A DNA stretch of 64,000 bases from Lysobacter antibioticus (GCF_001442535.1 NZ_CP013141.1:2175206-2239205), one strand, 5' to 3'; positions 1 through 9,919 are shown, counted from the stretch's first letter. Made by a program: numbers and translations. Notes: generated by a model not told the origin, from the letters alone.

Positions 1-56
1 AGGTCTGCCCATCCCGTGGTCGCGGCTTATGACCGAAGGAAATCCAATAGGACGTC

Positions 57-146
57 GCTCCTAGAGGGTTGGAGCTTTGCTCTTACTTGAAAAAAGGGAA
101 TGCGGCATGCACCACAACGGCCCGGACCATCCGGGCCGTCGTTTTT
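57..146 (+). terminator. Rho-independent terminator with an upstream hairpin, no ORF
   Basis: A perfect 9-bp stem (117-125 with 131-139, loop ACCAT) is followed by five T residues at 142-146, a textbook intrinsic terminator on the + strand. A smaller hairpin (GCTCC 57-61 with GGAGC 71-75) precedes it. No convincing gene covers bases 1-116, so this is either the 3' end of a transcript entering from outside the window, a small RNA, or an attenuated leader of the amidohydrolase that begins 120 bp downstream. Confidence 0.75.
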
Positions 147-265
147 CGTCGACCACAGTACATTCCGCGGATCGGCGGATCGGCTATAAAGAGGGCCTTG
201 CCGCTACGGGCGCCCGCCATCGGCCCAGCTCAGCGGCCCCGCCGCGAATGCCCGAGGTGCCCGCC

Positions 266-2293
266 ATGCGTTCGACCGTTGCGCTGTTGCTGTCCCTGGC
301 GATTTCGAACGTCATCGCCGCGCCCGCCAAGCGCGAACAGATCATGCTGCTGCAAGGCAAACCCGCCGGCCAGCAGATCGTGGAAACCGCGGGCGACGGC
401 AGCACCCGGGTCGAGTACCAATACAGTGATCGCGGCCGCGGCGACCACCTCAAGACCGAGTGGACGCTCGACGCGGCCGGCATTCCGGTCGAATACCGCG
501 GCAGCGGCCACAATTATCTGAAAGTCCCGGTCGAAGAGAGCTTCAGCGTGCGCGACGGCAAGGCGCACTGGAAGAACGACAGCGAGCAAGGCGAGCGGGC
601 CCTGAGCGCACCGGCCTTTTTCCTGCCGCTCAACGCGACTCCGGAAATCCAGGGCGTGCTGGTGCGCGCGCTACTGAAGGCCCCCGAGCGCAAGCTCGCG
701 CTGTTGCCCGCCGGCGAAGCGCGGCTCGACAGCGCCGGCACGCTCGAAGTGCCTACGGCCAAGGGGCCGGCGACCCTGTCGCTGTACCGCGTGTCCGGGC
801 TCGACTACACGCCCGGCTCGGTCTGGCTCGATGCCGAAGGCAATACCGCGGCGCTGATCATGGCCTCGGGCTGGGTCTCAATCCTCTCCCCGGAATATAA
901 GGATTCGCTCGCCAAACTGATCGAATTCCAGGAACACGCCGGCGCCGAATGGTCGCTGAAACTAGCGCGCGAACTGACCCACACACCGAAAGGCCCGTTG
1001 CTGATCCGCAACGCGCGCCTCTACGATCCGCGCGACCTGTCGGTGACGCCGAACACCAGCGTCCTGGTCGAAGGCGAGCGCATCGTCCGCGTCGCCGCCG
1101 ACGCTGCATTGAAGGCCCCGGCCAACGCCGAGATCCTCGACGCCGGCGGTCGCTTCCTGATGCCCGGCCTGTGGGACGTGCACAAGCACTACGGCGATTC
1201 CGACGGCGCGATGGACATCGCCAACGGCGTCACCAGCAGCCGCGATGTCGCCAACAATACCGACGCCTTCCTCGACAAAGTCAAGCGCTTCGACGCCGGC
1301 ACCGAGATCGGCCCGCGCGTGCTCGCCGCCGGCTTCATCGACGGCCCTGGGCCGTATGCCGGTCCGACCAAGATGTTGGTCGACACGCCCGAGGAAGCGA
1401 TCAAGGCGGTCGATTGGTACGCCGACCACGGCTATATGCAGATCAAGAGCTATTCCTCGCTGAAACCCGAGCTGGTGCCGGTGATCGCCGACCGCGCCCA
1501 CGCCCGCGGCCTGCGTTACAGCGGGCATGTACCGGCCTTCATGTCGGCGCGCCAGTTCATCGAGGCCGGCGCCGACGAGTTGCAGCACATCCTGTTCGTC
1601 GAGCTCAACTTCCTTTACCCGCGCGTCCAGGAAACCCGCACCATGGCGCGCCTGACCGAACCGGCGGCGCATGCCGCCGAGTTCCCGCCGGAACGCGCCG
1701 AGGTCCGCGATTTCATCGCCTTCCTCAAGCGCACCCACACCGTGCTCGACCCGACCATGGGCATCGCCGAAGACCTGTTCGCCGGCGACCCGCAGAGCAA
1801 GATCCCGCCCGGCTTGAAGACGGTCGCGCCGCGACTGCCGCCGCAAGCCCAGCGCAACTTGAGCTGGGGTTCGTTGAAGGTGCCCAAGGGCGAAGAACAC
1901 GCCTATGCGCAATCCTTCCCGACCATGCTGCGCGTGCTCAAGGCCCTGCACGATGCCGGTGTGACGATCCTGCCCGGCACCGACGCCCTGGCCGGCTACA
2001 TGCTGCACTCCGAGCTGATCCTGTACGCCCGCGCCGGCATCGCCAACGCCGAAGTACTGCGCCTGGCGACACTGACCCCGGCGCAAGTACTCGGCGTCGA
2101 CAAGGACCGCGGCGTGATCGCCCCGGGCAAGCTCGCCGACCTGGTGCTGATCGACGGCGACCCGCTCCAGGACATGAACGACATCCGCAAGGTCGACGCC
2201 GTGTTCAAGGGCGGCAAGCGCTACGACCCAGCGCAAATCGAGCGCGCGCTCGGCATCATGCCGCGCAAGGAAGCTGCTGTGGCGACGAACTGA
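266..2293 (+). CDS. Secreted metal-dependent amidohydrolase
   Basis: This 675-residue protein belongs to the amidohydrolase superfamily, in the imidazolonepropionase/prolidase-like branch. The start at 266 is chosen because it opens directly into a signal peptide (MRSTVALLLSLAISNVIAA) with GAGGTG 6 nt upstream; the longer reading frame from 77 crosses a terminator. The N-terminal ~270 residues are an unassigned beta-rich region. The catalytic domain follows: the HxH metal motif VHKH (residues 305-308), a lysine in the IKSY segment that could be carboxylated, histidines in YSGHVP and ELQHI, and the GTD aspartate near residue 573. The C-terminal PGKLADLVLIDGDP closes the composite beta-sandwich typical of the family. 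It probably hydrolyses an amide or cyclic amide, perhaps a dipeptide, in the periplasm; the substrate cannot be told from sequence. It is monocistronic, with terminators on both sides. Confidence 0.85.
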   Translation: MRSTVALLLSLAISNVIAAPAKREQIMLLQGKPAGQQIVETAGDGSTRVEYQYSDRGRGDHLKTEWTLDAAGIPVEYRGSGHNYLKVPVEESFSVRDGKAHWKNDSEQGERALSAPAFFLPLNATPEIQGVLVRALLKAPERKLALLPAGEARLDSAGTLEVPTAKGPATLSLYRVSGLDYTPGSVWLDAEGNTAALIMASGWVSILSPEYKDSLAKLIEFQEHAGAEWSLKLARELTHTPKGPLLIRNARLYDPRDLSVTPNTSVLVEGERIVRVAADAALKAPANAEILDAGGRFLMPGLWDVHKHYGDSDGAMDIANGVTSSRDVANNTDAFLDKVKRFDAGTEIGPRVLAAGFIDGPGPYAGPTKMLVDTPEEAIKAVDWYADHGYMQIKSYSSLKPELVPVIADRAHARGLRYSGHVPAFMSARQFIEAGADELQHILFVELNFLYPRVQETRTMARLTEPAAHAAEFPPERAEVRDFIAFLKRTHTVLDPTMGIAEDLFAGDPQSKIPPGLKTVAPRLPPQAQRNLSWGSLKVPKGEEHAYAQSFPTMLRVLKALHDAGVTILPGTDALAGYMLHSELILYARAGIANAEVLRLATLTPAQVLGVDKDRGVIAPGKLADLVLIDGDPLQDMNDIRKVDAVFKGGKRYDPAQIERALGIMPRKEAAVATN

Positions 2294-2326
2294 GCGACCT
2301 CGCCGCCACCTCTCAGCATGACAGCA

Positions 2327-2381
<55 letters not shown>

Positions 2382-2443
2382 AAAGATTCTGCTGTTGCTG
2401 TGCGTCGATTGGCACTCGCGAAGGCAATCGAAGACCCGGAGGG

Positions 2444-2470
2444 CGGCCCGCATGGATGCGGGCCGTTTTT
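2444..2470 (+). terminator. Rho-independent terminator of the amidohydrolase
   Basis: A 10-bp perfect stem (CGGCCCGCAT, 2444-2453, with 2456-2465) has only GG between the arms and is followed by five T residues at 2466-2470. Confidence 0.85.
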
Positions 2471-2796
2471 CATCGGGACAGGGATGTCCCGTATGAAAAA
2501 TCCCTGCGGAGGCACCGCTCGTGCGGGCTTGTGACTCAAAACAAAGCATTTTTCTTTGGTTACCTTTCTTTTGTTGCTTATGACAAAAGAAAGTAACCCG
2601 CCGCTTTAGTGGCGGAAGCTCTTATCGTTTGATCTTGATCTTGCTTGAGTAATTCGCCGCGAGAACGAAACGGCGCGGTCGCGGCTCACGCCGCTCCTAC
2701 AGTGACCGATTCGCAACATCGCGCCGCCCAAGAAACCGCAAATGCTCCATCTGCAGGAGCGAGGTGAGTCGCGACCACGAAAAGACAAGATCACGA
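2471..2796. repeat. Intergenic stretch with two dispersed-repeat types
   Basis: No gene is supported here. There is an imperfect inverted repeat (2558-2574 with 2583-2598, GGTTACCTTTCTTTTGT against ACAAAAGAAAGTAACC, one-base bulge). There is also a GTCGCGGCTCACGCCGCTCCTAC element at about 2677-2702, an inverted copy of the REP-like element that recurs at 12.75-13.02 kb. Both look like multicopy extragenic palindromes. Confidence 0.6.
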
Positions 2797-2825
2797 CGAA
2801 AACAAAGGCCCGCGAATCGCGGGCC
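2797..2825 (-). terminator. Rho-independent terminator of clpB
   Basis: On the minus strand an 8-bp perfect stem GGCCCGCG/CGCGGGCC (2825-2818 with 2814-2807, loop ATT) is followed by TTTGTTTT. It lies 32 nt beyond the clpB stop codon. Confidence 0.85.
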
Positions 2826-2856
2826 CCTGCGGGTCATGCGACGTCCGTTGCGTCGC

Positions 2857-5442
2857 TCAATCCTTGCCGAACACCAGATGCCCACCCTGCGCATCCACAC
2901 GGATGGTGTCGCCGCTGACGAACTCGCCGCTGAGGATCTTCTGCGCGAGCGGGTTCTCCAACTGCTGCTGCACCGCACGCTTGAGCGGACGCGCGCCGTA
3001 GACCGGATCGAAGCCGACATTCCCGATCAAGGCCAGGCCGGCATCCGACAGCGCCAACTTGAGGCCGCGCTCGGCGAGGCGCTTTTCCAGACCGTGCAGC
3101 TGGATCTTGGCGATCTCGCGGATCTGGCTCTTGTCGAGCGGATGGAACACGACGATGTCGTCGAGGCGGTTGATGAACTCGGGACGGAAGTGCGCCTGCA
3201 CCACGCCCATCACCGCCGCCTTCATCTGCGTATAGCCCTCGGGCGTGTCGTCGGAATTCATCTCCTGGATCATCTGCGAGCCCAGGTTCGAGGTCATCAC
3301 GATCACCGTGTTGCGGAAATCGACGGTGCGGCCCTGGCCATCGGTCAGGCGACCGTCGTCGAGCACCTGCAACAGGATATTGAACACGTCCGGATGCGCC
3401 TTCTCGACCTCGTCGAGCAGGATCACGCTGTAGGGACGGCGACGCACGGCCTCGGTCAGATAGCCTCCCTCTTCGTAGCCGACATAGCCCGGAGGCGCAC
3501 CGACCAGACGGCTGACCGCGTGCTTCTCCATGAACTCGCTCATATCGATGCGGATCATCGCGTCGGCCGAGTCGAACAGGAACTCGGCCAGCGCCTTGCA
3601 CAGCTCGGTCTTGCCGACGCCGGTCGGGCCGAGGAACAAGAACGAACCGCTCGGGCGATTCGGGTCGGACAGGCCGGCGCGCGAACGCCGCACCGCGTCG
3701 GACACCACCCGCACCGCTTCGTCCTGGCCGACCACGCGCGCGTGCAGGGCCTGCTCCATCTTCAGAAGTTTGTCGCGTTCGCCTTCGAGCATCTTCGCCA
3801 CCGGGATGCCGGTCCAACGCGCGACCACTTCGGCGATCTCTTCGGCGGTGACTTTGTCCTGCAGCAGCTTGAAGCCCTGGGTCTCGGCTTCCTGCGCGGC
3901 CTTGAGCTGCTTCTCCAGCTCCGGCAGCTTGCCGTACTGGATTTCGCTCATGCGCGCATAGTCCTGAGTGCGCTGGGCGGCTTCCAGGTCGAGCTTGGCC
4001 TGCTCGATCTGCTCCTTGATCTTGGTCGCGCCCTGCAGGGTCGCCTTTTCGGCCTTCCAGATTTCCTCGAGGTCGTTGAACTCGCGCTCTAGCGTGGCGA
4101 TCTCGGCTTCGAGGTCGGCCAGGCGCTGCTTGGACTCGGCGTCCTTCTCCTTCTTCAGCGCCTCGCGCTGGATCTTGAGCTGGATCAGGCGGCGTTCCTT
4201 GCGATCGAGTTCCTCGGGTTTGGAGTCGATCTCCATGCGGATGCGCGAGGCGGCTTCGTCCATCAGGTCGATGGCCTTGTCGGGCAGCTGGCGGTCGGCG
4301 ATGTAGCGATGCGACAGGGTCGCCGCAGCGACGATCGCGGGGTCGGTGATCTCGACGCCGTGGTGCACCGCGTAGCGCTCCTTGAGGCCGCGCAGGATCG
4401 CGATCGTATCCTCGACCGTCGGCTCGCCGACGAACACTTTCTGGAAGCGGCGTTCGAGCGCGGCGTCTTTCTCGACGTACTTGCGGTACTCGTCGAGCGT
4501 GGTCGCGCCGATGCAATGCAGCTCGCCGCGCGCGAGCGCGGGCTTGAGCATGTTGCCGGCGTCCATCGCGCCCTCGGCCTTGCCGGCGCCGACCATGGTG
4601 TGCAGCTCATCGATGAACAAGATCACCTGGCCTTCGTTCTTGGCCAGGTCGTTGAGCACGGCCTTGAGCCGCTCCTCGAACTCGCCCCGGAACTTGGCGC
4701 CGGCGATCAGCGCGCCCATGTCGAGCGACAGCACGCGCTTGCCGCGCAGGCCCTCGGGTACTTCGTTGTTGATGATGCGCTGGGCCAGGCCCTCGACGAT
4801 GGCGGTCTTGCCGACGCCGGGTTCGCCGATCAACACCGGGTTGTTCTTGGTCCGGCGTTGCAGCACCTGGATGGTGCGGCGGATCTCTTCGTCGCGGCCG
4901 ACCACCGGATCGAGCTTGCCGGACTCGGCGCGCGCGGTCAGGTCGATGCAGTATTTCTCCAGCGCCTGCCGCTGTTCTTCGGCGTTTTCCGATTGCACGC
5001 TTTCGCCCCCGCGCAGTTTGTCGATGGCCGGTTCGAGCTTGGCCTTGGTCGCTCCGGCCGCCTTCAACGCGCGGCCGACTTCGCCGCCGTCGTCGAGCGC
5101 GGCCAGCAGGAACAACTCGCTGGCGATAAAAGCATCGTTACGCTGCTGCGCCAGCTTGTCGGTGACATTGAGCAGGCGCGCCAGGTCGTTGCCGACCGAG
5201 ACTTGCCCGGCCTGGCCCGACACCTTGGGCAGTTTCTCCAGCGCCTCGCCGAGGCGCTCGCGCAACAGCGGCACGTTGACGCCGGCCTGGGCCAGCAGCG
5301 GGCGCGTGCTGCCGCCGCTCTGCTCGAGCAACGCGGTCAGCAGATGCGCCGGTTCGATGACGCTGTGGTCGCGCCCGACCGCGAGCGATTGCGCGTCCGA
5401 CAGAGCCTGCTGGAAGCGCGAAGTAAGCTTGTCCATCCGCAT
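2857..5442 (-). CDS. clpB: ClpB protein disaggregase
   Basis: ClpB is the hexameric Hsp100 AAA+ machine that works with DnaK/DnaJ/GrpE to dissolve heat-aggregated proteins in the cytoplasm. The 861-residue protein has the family's normal length and order: an N-terminal Clp repeat domain (1-145), a first AAA+ domain with Walker A GEPGVGKT (206-213) and DELH Walker B, a coiled-coil middle domain rich in Lys/Glu (about 400-530), and a second AAA+ domain with GPTGVGKT and LLDEVEKAH. It ends with the C-terminal D2-small domain. The start at 5442 is preferred over the internal ATG at 5436 because GGAGAG sits 7 nt upstream. It is a single gene with its own sigma-32-like promoter and terminator. Confidence 0.97.
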   Translation of the reverse strand: MRMDKLTSRFQQALSDAQSLAVGRDHSVIEPAHLLTALLEQSGGSTRPLLAQAGVNVPLLRERLGEALEKLPKVSGQAGQVSVGNDLARLLNVTDKLAQQRNDAFIASELFLLAALDDGGEVGRALKAAGATKAKLEPAIDKLRGGESVQSENAEEQRQALEKYCIDLTARAESGKLDPVVGRDEEIRRTIQVLQRRTKNNPVLIGEPGVGKTAIVEGLAQRIINNEVPEGLRGKRVLSLDMGALIAGAKFRGEFEERLKAVLNDLAKNEGQVILFIDELHTMVGAGKAEGAMDAGNMLKPALARGELHCIGATTLDEYRKYVEKDAALERRFQKVFVGEPTVEDTIAILRGLKERYAVHHGVEITDPAIVAAATLSHRYIADRQLPDKAIDLMDEAASRIRMEIDSKPEELDRKERRLIQLKIQREALKKEKDAESKQRLADLEAEIATLEREFNDLEEIWKAEKATLQGATKIKEQIEQAKLDLEAAQRTQDYARMSEIQYGKLPELEKQLKAAQEAETQGFKLLQDKVTAEEIAEVVARWTGIPVAKMLEGERDKLLKMEQALHARVVGQDEAVRVVSDAVRRSRAGLSDPNRPSGSFLFLGPTGVGKTELCKALAEFLFDSADAMIRIDMSEFMEKHAVSRLVGAPPGYVGYEEGGYLTEAVRRRPYSVILLDEVEKAHPDVFNILLQVLDDGRLTDGQGRTVDFRNTVIVMTSNLGSQMIQEMNSDDTPEGYTQMKAAVMGVVQAHFRPEFINRLDDIVVFHPLDKSQIREIAKIQLHGLEKRLAERGLKLALSDAGLALIGNVGFDPVYGARPLKRAVQQQLENPLAQKILSGEFVSGDTIRVDAQGGHLVFGKD

Positions 5443-5509
5443 GGGGGGTCTCTCCGAAGGTATGACGGCCCGGAGCGCGAGTGTCGCGCCGCGGCCGCGA
5501 ATGACCTGT

Positions 5510-5537
5510 TAATGCGGGCTGGACGGGGCGATTCAAG
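5510..5537 (-). promoter_or_regulatory. Sigma-32 (heat-shock) type promoter of clpB
   Basis: On the minus strand CTTGAA (5537-5532) is followed after 14 nt by CCGCATTA (5517-5510), close to the RpoH consensus CTTGAA / CCCCATnT. The predicted start of transcription is about 60 nt upstream of the clpB ATG. clpB is a classic RpoH-regulated gene, which supports the reading. Confidence 0.65.
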
Positions 5538-5599
5538 GCGGGACGGGACTTCCGGGGGCGGAGCAAGGCGCGCTGACCGACGCTTACTGTCACCGACAC

Positions 5600-5780
5600 T
5601 CGCTCCGACCGGCGTCCCCTTAGGAAAAGGGGGCGAGCGCCCGGCGCTGGCCGGAGAACTGATCGGCGCGGCAGCGCGGGGGATTTGCTCTTGGCCGCGC
5701 ATCACCGCGCTGAGCGCAGGAGCAAATCCCCCTGCCCCCTTTTTCAAAGGGGAGAACCGCTTGCGCGGTGTTCCGGGGGA
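5600..5780. repeat. Inverted-repeat element between gloA and clpB
   Basis: A perfect 13-bp inverted repeat (GGGGGATTTGCTC 5678-5690 with GAGCAAATCCCCC 5720-5732) lies between two CCCCTTnnnnAAAGGGG palindromes (about 5615-5635 and 5736-5753). No gene is visible. It resembles the CCCCTTT/AAAGGGG-bearing dispersed elements seen again at 60.85 and 61.06 kb. It sits between the gloA stop codon and the clpB promoter. Confidence 0.6.
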
Positions 5781-5809
5781 TTCGACAGAAAGCGGCCTGG
5801 AACCGCGGA

Positions 5810-6340
5810 TCAGACCAGGCTGTTCGGCTGCAGGATCTCGACCCAATACCCGTCCGGGTCCTTGATGAAGGCGATGTTCTTCATGCGGCCGTCGCTGAGG
5901 CGTTTCTGGAAGGCGACGCCGAGTTGCTCGAAGCGCGCGCAGGCGGCTTCGATGTCGGGCACCGACACGCAGATGTGGCCGAAGCCGCGCGGGTCGCTGT
6001 TGCCGTCGTGGTAGGCGAAGTCCGCGTCGTCCTCGGTGCCGTGGTTGTGGGTCAGTTCGAGCACGCCGCGCTGGCTCAGCAGCCATTCGCCCCGCGCGGG
6101 CTCTTCGGCCGGGATTTGCGCGGGGTCGGCCACCAACACCAGGAAGTACAGGCTGAACTTGGCTTCGGCGAAGTCGCGCTTGCGCACCAGGGTGAAGCCG
6201 AGCACGCGGGTATAGAAATCGAGCGACTGGCGCGGGTCTTTCACCCGCAACATGGTGTGGTTGAAGACGAAGCCGTGGGTGGCGGCTTCCGGGCGCGCGG
6301 TCACGCCGGGGACGGCGTCGAGTTCGTTCTGCAGGGACAT
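5810..6340 (-). CDS. gloA: Lactoylglutathione lyase (glyoxalase I)
   Basis: Glyoxalase I isomerises the hemithioacetal of methylglyoxal and glutathione to S-lactoylglutathione. The 176-residue protein shows the VOC fold and all four expected metal ligands: H28 (HTMLRVKD), E95 (GVLELTH), H122 (GFGHICV) and E168 (GYWVEIL). The loop DADFAYHDGNSDPRGFGHI gives it the longer form typical of the human-like, zinc-using class rather than the short nickel enzyme of E. coli, although the first ligand is His as in the short class. The ATG at 6340 is preferred because family alignment begins near MSLQNELD; an in-frame ATG lies 14 codons upstream. It follows the permease gene after 54 nt and may be co-transcribed with it. 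Confidence 0.92.
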   Translation of the reverse strand: MSLQNELDAVPGVTARPEAATHGFVFNHTMLRVKDPRQSLDFYTRVLGFTLVRKRDFAEAKFSLYFLVLVADPAQIPAEEPARGEWLLSQRGVLELTHNHGTEDDADFAYHDGNSDPRGFGHICVSVPDIEAACARFEQLGVAFQKRLSDGRMKNIAFIKDPDGYWVEILQPNSLV

Positions 6341-6394
6341 GGCGGGGGCCGATTCAAAGAGGTCTAAAGGATTTGCGGGCAAACCCGGCCGCGA

Positions 6395-8002
6395 TCAAGC
6401 CTGCGTTTCGGCCGGCACGGCATCGCGCTGCAAAGACAGCAAGCCCAGCAAAACCGCCAGGCCCACGTAGGCGCCGATGAATTGCAGGGCGATGGTGCGC
6501 TGCAGCCCCTCCAGCGCCCACGGCAGGTAGATACCGCCGCGCGGGTCGACCGAGTGGATGATGCCGAACAGGCTCAATGCCGCGCCGACCAGCAGGAACG
6601 CCGCCGCGCGGCGCAGGCGGCCGTCGACCATCGCCGCGACCGCCGAGGTCCAGATCATCGAGGTCATGATGAAGCCGTTGCCGAGGGTCACGATCACCGC
6701 GAGTTCCGGCAGGCCGTGGCCATCGAGGGCGTTCATTAGCTGAGCGTGGTGGTCCGGGGCGATCCAGCCCGGATTGCCGGTCTTGATCGCCAACATATAG
6801 GCCACCGACGGCAGGAAGCCGAACACCATCGCGGTGGCGTGCTTGCTCGGCGTGGCCTGGAACGCCTGGGTGGTGATGTCGAGCGCGACGTAGACGATGA
6901 TCGGCGCGAGCACCGCCAACGGCAGCCACTGCACCAAGCCGGAAACGATGCCGAGAATGCCGCCCACGCCGATGAACAATCCGGTCAGCAAGGTGTAGCC
7001 GCTGCGCGCGCCCATGTGCTTGTAGGCAGGCTGGCCGATGTAGGGCGTGGTCTGGGCCACGCCGCCGCAGAAACCGGCGACCAGGGTCGAGAACGCCTCG
7101 GCCAGCAGGATGTCGCGGGTGCGGTAATCGTCGCCGGCGGCGCGCGCGCTTTCGCTGACGTTGATGCCGCCGACCACCATCAGCAGGCCGAACGGCAACA
7201 GCAGCGGCAGATAAGCTTGGGTGTAGGCCAGGCCTTCGATGAAGCCCAAGCTCGGCCACGGCAGCACGAAACGCAGCGGCGACGGTTCGGGCCACTCGAA
7301 GCCAGGAGCTCCCAACCCCACCGCCCCAAACCCGTAATACAACACGGTGCCGAACACGAACGCCAAGAACACCCCCGGCAACTTGACCGGCAAGCGCCCC
7401 TTCGCGATCAACACATACAACAACAACCCCAAGGTGATGAAACCCACCATCGGCGAACGCAGGGTCTCGATCAGCGGCAGGAAGCCCATCAGCACCAGGG
7501 CGACGCCGGCGATCGAGCCGAGCAGGCCGGCGCGCGGGATCAAACGGGTGACGGTGTCGCCGGCGAACGACAGCACGAACTTGAGCACGCCCATCACCAC
7601 CAGCGAAGCCATGCCCAACTGCCAGGTGGCGATCGCGGCGGCCTGTTCGTCCATGCCCTGCTGCTTGAACCCGACGAAGGCCGGGCCGAGCACCAGCAAG
7701 GCCATGCCGATGCTGGTCGGCGCATCCAGGCCCAGCGGCATCGCGGTGACGTCGTCGCGACCGGTCTTCGCCGCCAAACGGCGCGCCATGAAGGTATAGA
7801 TCAGATTGCCGACCAGCACGCCGAACGCAGTGCCGGGAAACATCCGCGTATAGATGACCTCGGCCGGAAAACCGAAGATGCCGATCAGCGCCGCGGAAAT
7901 GAAACCGAGGATCGACAGGTTGTCGACGACCAGGCCGAAGAAACCGTTGAGATCGCCCGCTACGAACCACGGGCGCTGCTTACGTGAAGTATCGACGTTC
8001 AC
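6395..8002 (-). CDS. NCS2-family permease (xanthine/uracil permease-like)
   Basis: This 535-residue integral membrane protein has about 12-14 hydrophobic segments and reads as a nucleobase:cation symporter 2-like or related SulP-fold transporter. Supporting stretches are the N-terminal GDLNGFFGLVVDNLSILGF, the TAMPLGLDAPTSIGM segment with conserved small residues, and the GFCGGVAQTTPYIGQPAYKHMGARSG loop. Members with this GDLNGFFGL start are usually annotated generically as NCS2 permeases, and their substrates are not established, so no gene symbol is given. The protein would sit in the inner membrane. The start at 8002 is the only good ATG before the first membrane segment. Confidence 0.75.
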   Translation of the reverse strand: MNVDTSRKQRPWFVAGDLNGFFGLVVDNLSILGFISAALIGIFGFPAEVIYTRMFPGTAFGVLVGNLIYTFMARRLAAKTGRDDVTAMPLGLDAPTSIGMALLVLGPAFVGFKQQGMDEQAAAIATWQLGMASLVVMGVLKFVLSFAGDTVTRLIPRAGLLGSIAGVALVLMGFLPLIETLRSPMVGFITLGLLLYVLIAKGRLPVKLPGVFLAFVFGTVLYYGFGAVGLGAPGFEWPEPSPLRFVLPWPSLGFIEGLAYTQAYLPLLLPFGLLMVVGGINVSESARAAGDDYRTRDILLAEAFSTLVAGFCGGVAQTTPYIGQPAYKHMGARSGYTLLTGLFIGVGGILGIVSGLVQWLPLAVLAPIIVYVALDITTQAFQATPSKHATAMVFGFLPSVAYMLAIKTGNPGWIAPDHHAQLMNALDGHGLPELAVIVTLGNGFIMTSMIWTSAVAAMVDGRLRRAAAFLLVGAALSLFGIIHSVDPRGGIYLPWALEGLQRTIALQFIGAYVGLAVLLGLLSLQRDAVPAETQA

Positions 8003-8359
8003 CGGCCGGGCCCCCCGTTCGTACCACCAGCGAGGACCGCGCGATCAACCACCAAAGCCAGCCACCCGCGCCCCCTATCCCCCGCGCCGCCGGCCCATGT
8101 CGCCCGAGGAAAAAGGACCGGCGACCGCACGGCGGCGAAATCGCAACATAACGCTGACGGGATGGGGCTCATGACACTCATGGAAGCTACTCGGGATGCG
8201 GGAATGGGCGCTTCCGTGCCGGCGGGCTTGCGATCCGTTCGCACTAGAGAGTGTGCCGCCAATCGGCCGGCTTGGGGCGGTGCGAAGGAGGAGGATGAGT
8301 TATCGGCTCATACCGTCGACGCAGGGGCGAAACATCGCCGCCACGGGTGGGGCGGCGGC
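8003..8359. other. Intergenic stretch without a supported gene
   Basis: This region separates the permease start from the DUF4166 gene end and must hold the promoter of the permease on the minus strand. A strong-looking AAGGAGGAGG followed by an ATG at 8295 opens only a 31-codon frame that runs into the end of the neighbouring gene, so it is not called. No clear repeat or terminator was seen. Confidence 0.5.
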
Positions 8360-9094
8360 TCAGCCCTCTACGTCCAGCCAGCCGCGATAACGCACCAGCA
8401 AACCCACGATCGGCAACTGCGCGGCGACCTCGAAGTGATAGCGCCCGTCGCGCTCGAACTCGCGCGCGCGCACGCCCGCGAACCAGCCCGACGGCAACGG
8501 CAGGCCGAGCGCGCGCACCCGCACCAGCCGCCACGACAGGCCGGGCTCGTTCGCGCCCGGCCCGGCTTCGCCATCCGCTGCGCCCGCCGGCTCGTCGGCC
8601 AACTGGGCGGGCATTACCGCGGACGACACCGTCACCTGGGCGGCGCCGAGCGACATCACGCCCGACGCCGCCGCATCGGGCAACTCGCCGGCCAGGTCCA
8701 GGGCGAATGCGAACCGCATCGGCCCCAAGCGTTCGAACACCAGACCGTCGCGCTCGACCAGGCGCGAGCGCATCGCCGACTTGCCGAAGCGCCGGGTCCA
8801 GGTTTCGCCGCGCGCGTTGGCGTCGATCTCGACTTCGATCGGCCCGGCATGGGCCCGGGGCAATCCGGCGATGCGCGCGAACGCCCGCGAGCACAGCCCG
8901 CGGCCGCGTTCGACCTGGGCCTCGCCGCGATAGGTCCGGCGCCCGCCCTGGCCGTGCAGCAGCCGCAAGGTCCGCGGCAGGTAGACGAAACGCACCCCGA
9001 GCGCGCGCGGATACAGCCCCTCGCGCGCGCCCAGCCTCACCACATCCCGCGCCGCATCCCGCTCCGGCGCCTGCTTTACTGCCTGATTTCGCAT
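8360..9094 (-). CDS. DUF4166 domain protein
   Basis: The 244-residue protein matches the DUF4166 family: LYPRALGVRFVYLPRTLRLLHG near the start corresponds to the family's conserved opening, and RYHFEVAAQLPIVGLLVRYRGWL closes it. The family is often found alone or fused to saccharopine-dehydrogenase-like proteins, and its function is unknown. There is no signal peptide or membrane segment. It starts directly after the stop codon of the preceding gene with no spacer, as the last gene of a four-gene operon with rluD, pgeF and an exported hypothetical. Confidence 0.75.
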   Translation of the reverse strand: MRNQAVKQAPERDAARDVVRLGAREGLYPRALGVRFVYLPRTLRLLHGQGGRRTYRGEAQVERGRGLCSRAFARIAGLPRAHAGPIEVEIDANARGETWTRRFGKSAMRSRLVERDGLVFERLGPMRFAFALDLAGELPDAAASGVMSLGAAQVTVSSAVMPAQLADEPAGAADGEAGPGANEPGLSWRLVRVRALGLPLPSGWFAGVRAREFERDGRYHFEVAAQLPIVGLLVRYRGWLDVEG

Positions 9095-9919
9095 TTACAG
9101 CCCGCGCAGATCGTCCGGCACCGCGTACTCGCGGCCGTCGTAGGCCAGGCGCACGCTGCTCTTTTTGGTCGGACCCGGCACTTCGTCGCAGTCCTTGTCG
9201 TCGGCCACGTTGCGGCTGCTTTCCTCGACGCTGTTGATGCGCAGGCCGGCATAGCCATGGTCGCGCTTGGCGTCGATCGCGACGGTGCGCTGCACGTTCT
9301 CGAATTCGCCGGCGCAGTTGGTGTCCCATTCGCCGCGTTCTTTCGACACTTCCAGCTTGCTCAGCACCGGCCGCAGCTTGGCGCCGTCGGCCACGTACAG
9401 GTTCATCACCGTGCTGCCGTAAGGATTGGCGCGCGAGGAACCGGTGTAGCCGATGCGCACGCCGAAGGCCGTGGTGTTCTCGTTAAGGCGGTAGCGCGCG
9501 GTGTCCAGGGTCACCGAACTGATCCGCACCGCATCCGACTGCAGCGCGTCGTCCTCGCGGTAACGCTGCAGAATGCGCGGGCGCGCCGAATCGGCGACCA
9601 GCACTTCCAGGTCGGCGGTGTCGCTGTCGATGCCGGACGCGGCCTGGTGGCGCAACCGCACCGTCAACAGAGTCTTGTCCGGCGAGGCCGGCCAGACTTT
9701 GCAGGCCACCTCGCCGAGATTGATCCAACGCGTGGGCGAGCCGGCGGTGCGCAGCAGTTCGCCCTCGTCGCCGGTTTCGCCGACGCTGCCGGGATAGGCG
9801 GCCCGCAGCAGGTCGTAAACGCGCGACTGGCAATCAGCCGCCGCGGCGTCGGCGCAGAGCAGCGCAGTGAGAGACAAAGACAGGGACAGGACCGTCCGTT
9901 GGGCCAAGAGAGTCATCAT
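9095..9919 (-). CDS. Exported hypothetical protein
   Basis: I do not recognise a family. The 274-residue product starts with a clear Sec signal peptide ([28 protein letters not shown]), so it is periplasmic or secreted. The mature part has four Cys residues (DCQS, ACKV, NCAG, DCDE) that could form disulfides, and is otherwise a polar, beta-rich sequence without membrane segments. The ATG at 9919 overlaps the pgeF stop as ATGA, showing translational coupling; an ATG one codon later is equally possible. Placement with pgeF suggests an envelope role, but this is only inference. Confidence 0.7.
   Translation of the reverse strand: MMTLLAQRTVLSLSLSLTALLCADAAAADCQSRVYDLLRAAYPGSVGETGDEGELLRTAGSPTRWINLGEVACKVWPASPDKTLLTVRLRHQAASGIDSDTADLEVLVADSARPRILQRYREDDALQSDAVRISSVTLDTARYRLNENTTAFGVRIGYTGSSRANPYGSTVMNLYVADGAKLRPVLSKLEVSKERGEWDTNCAGEFENVQRTVAIDAKRDHGYAGLRINSVEESSRNVADDKDCDEVPGPTKKSSVRLAYDGREYAVPDDLRGL

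Noticed and set aside
2558-2598. Inverted repeat taken at first for a terminator or IS end
   Set aside because: No T-run in a useful place and no transposase nearby; fits a dispersed extragenic palindrome better.
2764-4092. Plus-strand frame of 442 aa opposite clpB
   Set aside because: Antisense shadow of ClpB, rich in Leu/Arg/His, with no recognisable domain.
8295-8390. 31-codon frame with a strong ribosome-binding site (AAGGAGGAGG)
   Set aside because: It overlaps the end of the DUF4166 gene, has no features, and the spacing is short; could be chance.
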